The notes beneath the pieces are model-generated. The model saw nothing but the letters and a program-made list of their open reading frames with translations, ran no database searches and was not told where the DNA came from. DNA of 13,943 nt, from the NCBI GenBank assembly GCA_947587565.1, contig CANPYA010000020.1:1-13943 (forward strand), given 5' to 3'. This DNA comes from an uncultured Bacilli bacterium. Its GTDB lineage: Bacteria > Bacillota_I > Bacilli_A > RF39 > UBA660. The first letter of the stretch is position 1. Each line of letters opens with the position of its first letter. Shown here piece by piece: positions 12,648-13,943 of this stretch. Position numbers and translations under genes: made by a program.

Positions 12648-13943
12648 GATGAAAACAATAAATAAACAATATGATTATTATGAACATACGAAAATAAATA
12701 ACTTAGATGAATTATTAAAATTAACCCTTAGAAAATATTCTCATGAAATTGCTTTTAGTTATTTAAAAAATAATGTTAAGATAAAGAAAACTTATAATGC
12801 TGTTTATCGTGATGTAGCAAAATTAAAAAATTATTTCCAAGAAAAATATCATCATAAACATATTGCTATAATTGGGGAGAATAGTTATAATTGGATAATA
12901 ACTTTTTTAGCGATTATTTTAAGTGATAATGTTTGTGTTGTTATGGATAAAGATATAGAACCAGATAATTTAGTTAATTTAATGAAGAAAACAAATACTA
13001 AAATAATTTGTTATTCGAAAAATTATGATGGTTTTGTAGAGGATATGGCTTATAAAAACTTTTGCCTTGAAAATATTTTAGATTTAGAGGCTAAGAAAAA
13101 ACAAGTCAAAAAGATGAAATATGATAATGATAAAGATGCTGTTATATTTTTTACATCCGGTACAACGGGTGCTAATAAAGCGGTGGTATTATCCCAAAAA
13201 AATATGGCTACTGACATATATGCTGCGTCATCTTTATTTAAACTGGGTGGAAATGTGGTGGCTTTACTTCCCTTTCATCATGCCTTTGGTTTAGTTACCA
13301 GTGTTTTAAAACCCTTTTATTATGGTAAAGAAGTATTTTTAAATAGTAGTTTAAAATATGTTTTAAGAGATTTAAAAGAAAATAAACCGGATACTTTATT
13401 TGTTGTTCCAGCTTTTGTAGAAACTTTTTATAATCAAATCTGGAAGATGGCTCGCCAAAAACATCAAGATAAAATACTAAAATATTCCTTAAAAGTTAAT
13501 AATTGTTTACTTAAAATAAATGTAGATTTAAGAAGAAAATTATTTCAAAGTATTTTAAAAGAATTTGGAGGTAATCTGCATTATATCATTTGTGGGGGTG
13601 CCCCATTAGATAAAAAATATGTTAAATGGTTCAGAAGTATTGGCATTGAAATATTAAATGGTTATGGTATTACGGAATGTTCACCAGTAGTGTCTGTTAA
13701 TCGGAATCATTTCTATAAAGATGGTAGTGTTGGCCAAATATGTCGGGATGTGAATGTTAAAATAATAGATAACGAGATATGTATCAGTGGGGATATAATC
13801 ATGAAGGGCTATTATAAAGATAAAAAGAGTACGAATGAAGTTATCAAAGATGGCTATTTTCATACCGGTGACTTAGGTTATTTAGATAGTGAAGGATTTT
13901 TGTTTATTACGGGAAGAAAAAAGAATATAATTATTTTAAGTAA
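12637..13943 (+). CDS. AMP-binding (ANL superfamily) acyl/aminoacyl-activating enzyme, 3' end missing
   Basis: The visible 435 residues are an adenylate-forming enzyme that would activate a carboxylic acid with ATP, like acyl-CoA/acyl-ACP synthetases. In order: phosphate loop FFTSGTTGANKAVVLS (~172-187), LLPFHHAFG (~210-218), CGGAPLD (~319-325), the A5 motif GYGITECSP (~342-350), HTGDLGY (~409-415) and the hinge GRKKNIIILS (~426-435), where the window ends. Only the small C-terminal subdomain is lost. The substrate cannot be read. ATG 12637 overlaps the CmpB-family gene by 11 bases and has AAAGAG five bases upstream; an in-frame ATG at 12649 is an alternative that removes four residues. FadD-like overall but with a short, lysine-rich N-terminus. 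It may act on an acyl carrier protein encoded beyond the window. Confidence 0.85.
   Translation, partial: MASKMKTINKQYDYYEHTKINNLDELLKLTLRKYSHEIAFSYLKNNVKIKKTYNAVYRDVAKLKNYFQEKYHHKHIAIIGENSYNWIITFLAIILSDNVCVVMDKDIEPDNLVNLMKKTNTKIICYSKNYDGFVEDMAYKNFCLENILDLEAKKKQVKKMKYDNDKDAVIFFTSGTTGANKAVVLSQKNMATDIYAASSLFKLGGNVVALLPFHHAFGLVTSVLKPFYYGKEVFLNSSLKYVLRDLKENKPDTLFVVPAFVETFYNQIWKMARQKHQDKILKYSLKVNNCLLKINVDLRRKLFQSILKEFGGNLHYIICGGAPLDKKYVKWFRSIGIEILNGYGITECSPVVSVNRNHFYKDGSVGQICRDVNVKIIDNEICISGDIIMKGYYKDKKSTNEVIKDGYFHTGDLGYLDSEGFLFITGRKKNIIILS

Noticed and set aside
13681..13863. Minus-strand 60-codon frame inside the AMP-forming enzyme
   Set aside because: It lies opposite the conserved HTGDLG-containing part of the + strand gene and has no ribosome site or family features.

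Overview
The window is very AT-rich, and all of its complete genes are on the + strand. Shine-Dalgarno sites are strong (AGGAGG, AGGAAG, GAGGG types), promoters are of the sigma-A type, and every tryptophan is TGG with TGA used as a stop, so the code is standard (table 11). This fits a low-GC Bacillota, probably an uncultured, host-associated (gut) lineage of Bacilli or Clostridia. The gut assignment is an inference, resting mainly on the mucinase-type M60 peptidase and the dockerin/cohesin-like pair.

Layout. (1) 1-51: a possible 5' end of a divergent, unrecognised gene. (2) 162-1556: an Rpn-family PD-(D/E)XK nuclease gene followed by two in-frame tandem copies of only its C-terminal tail. 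All three copies carry the same Shine-Dalgarno-like AAGGAAGTGA and an internal GTG. (3) 1565-5436: a transcription unit with a strong promoter, an operator-like palindrome, a YfhO-GtrA fusion gene (951 aa), an overlapping GT2 polyprenyl-phosphate glycosyltransferase gene (CsbB/GtrB-like) and a rho-independent terminator. (4) 5476-11712: a near-consensus promoter, a 1739-aa secreted M60 metallopeptidase with an N-terminal dockerin, then 11 bp later a membrane-anchored protein with a cohesin-like ectodomain on a long Asn/Asp-rich stalk, and a terminator. (5) 11727-13943: an operon of a small acidic protein, a CmpB-family (PF06541) membrane protein and an AMP-forming acyl/aminoacyl-activating enzyme cut by the window end.

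How the genes may work together. Unit 3 holds all three activities of the CsbB/GtcA/YfhO envelope glycosylation pathway in two polypeptides: sugar loading onto undecaprenyl phosphate, flipping, and transfer to an external polymer. Unit 4 looks like a two-gene surface-display device: the peptidase has no sortase signal or transmembrane anchor but has a dockerin, and the next gene encodes a tethered cohesin-like receptor. Unit 2 may be a toxin/defence nuclease with extra stand-alone copies of an intragenic antitoxin-like tail. These functional links are inferences from domain content and order.
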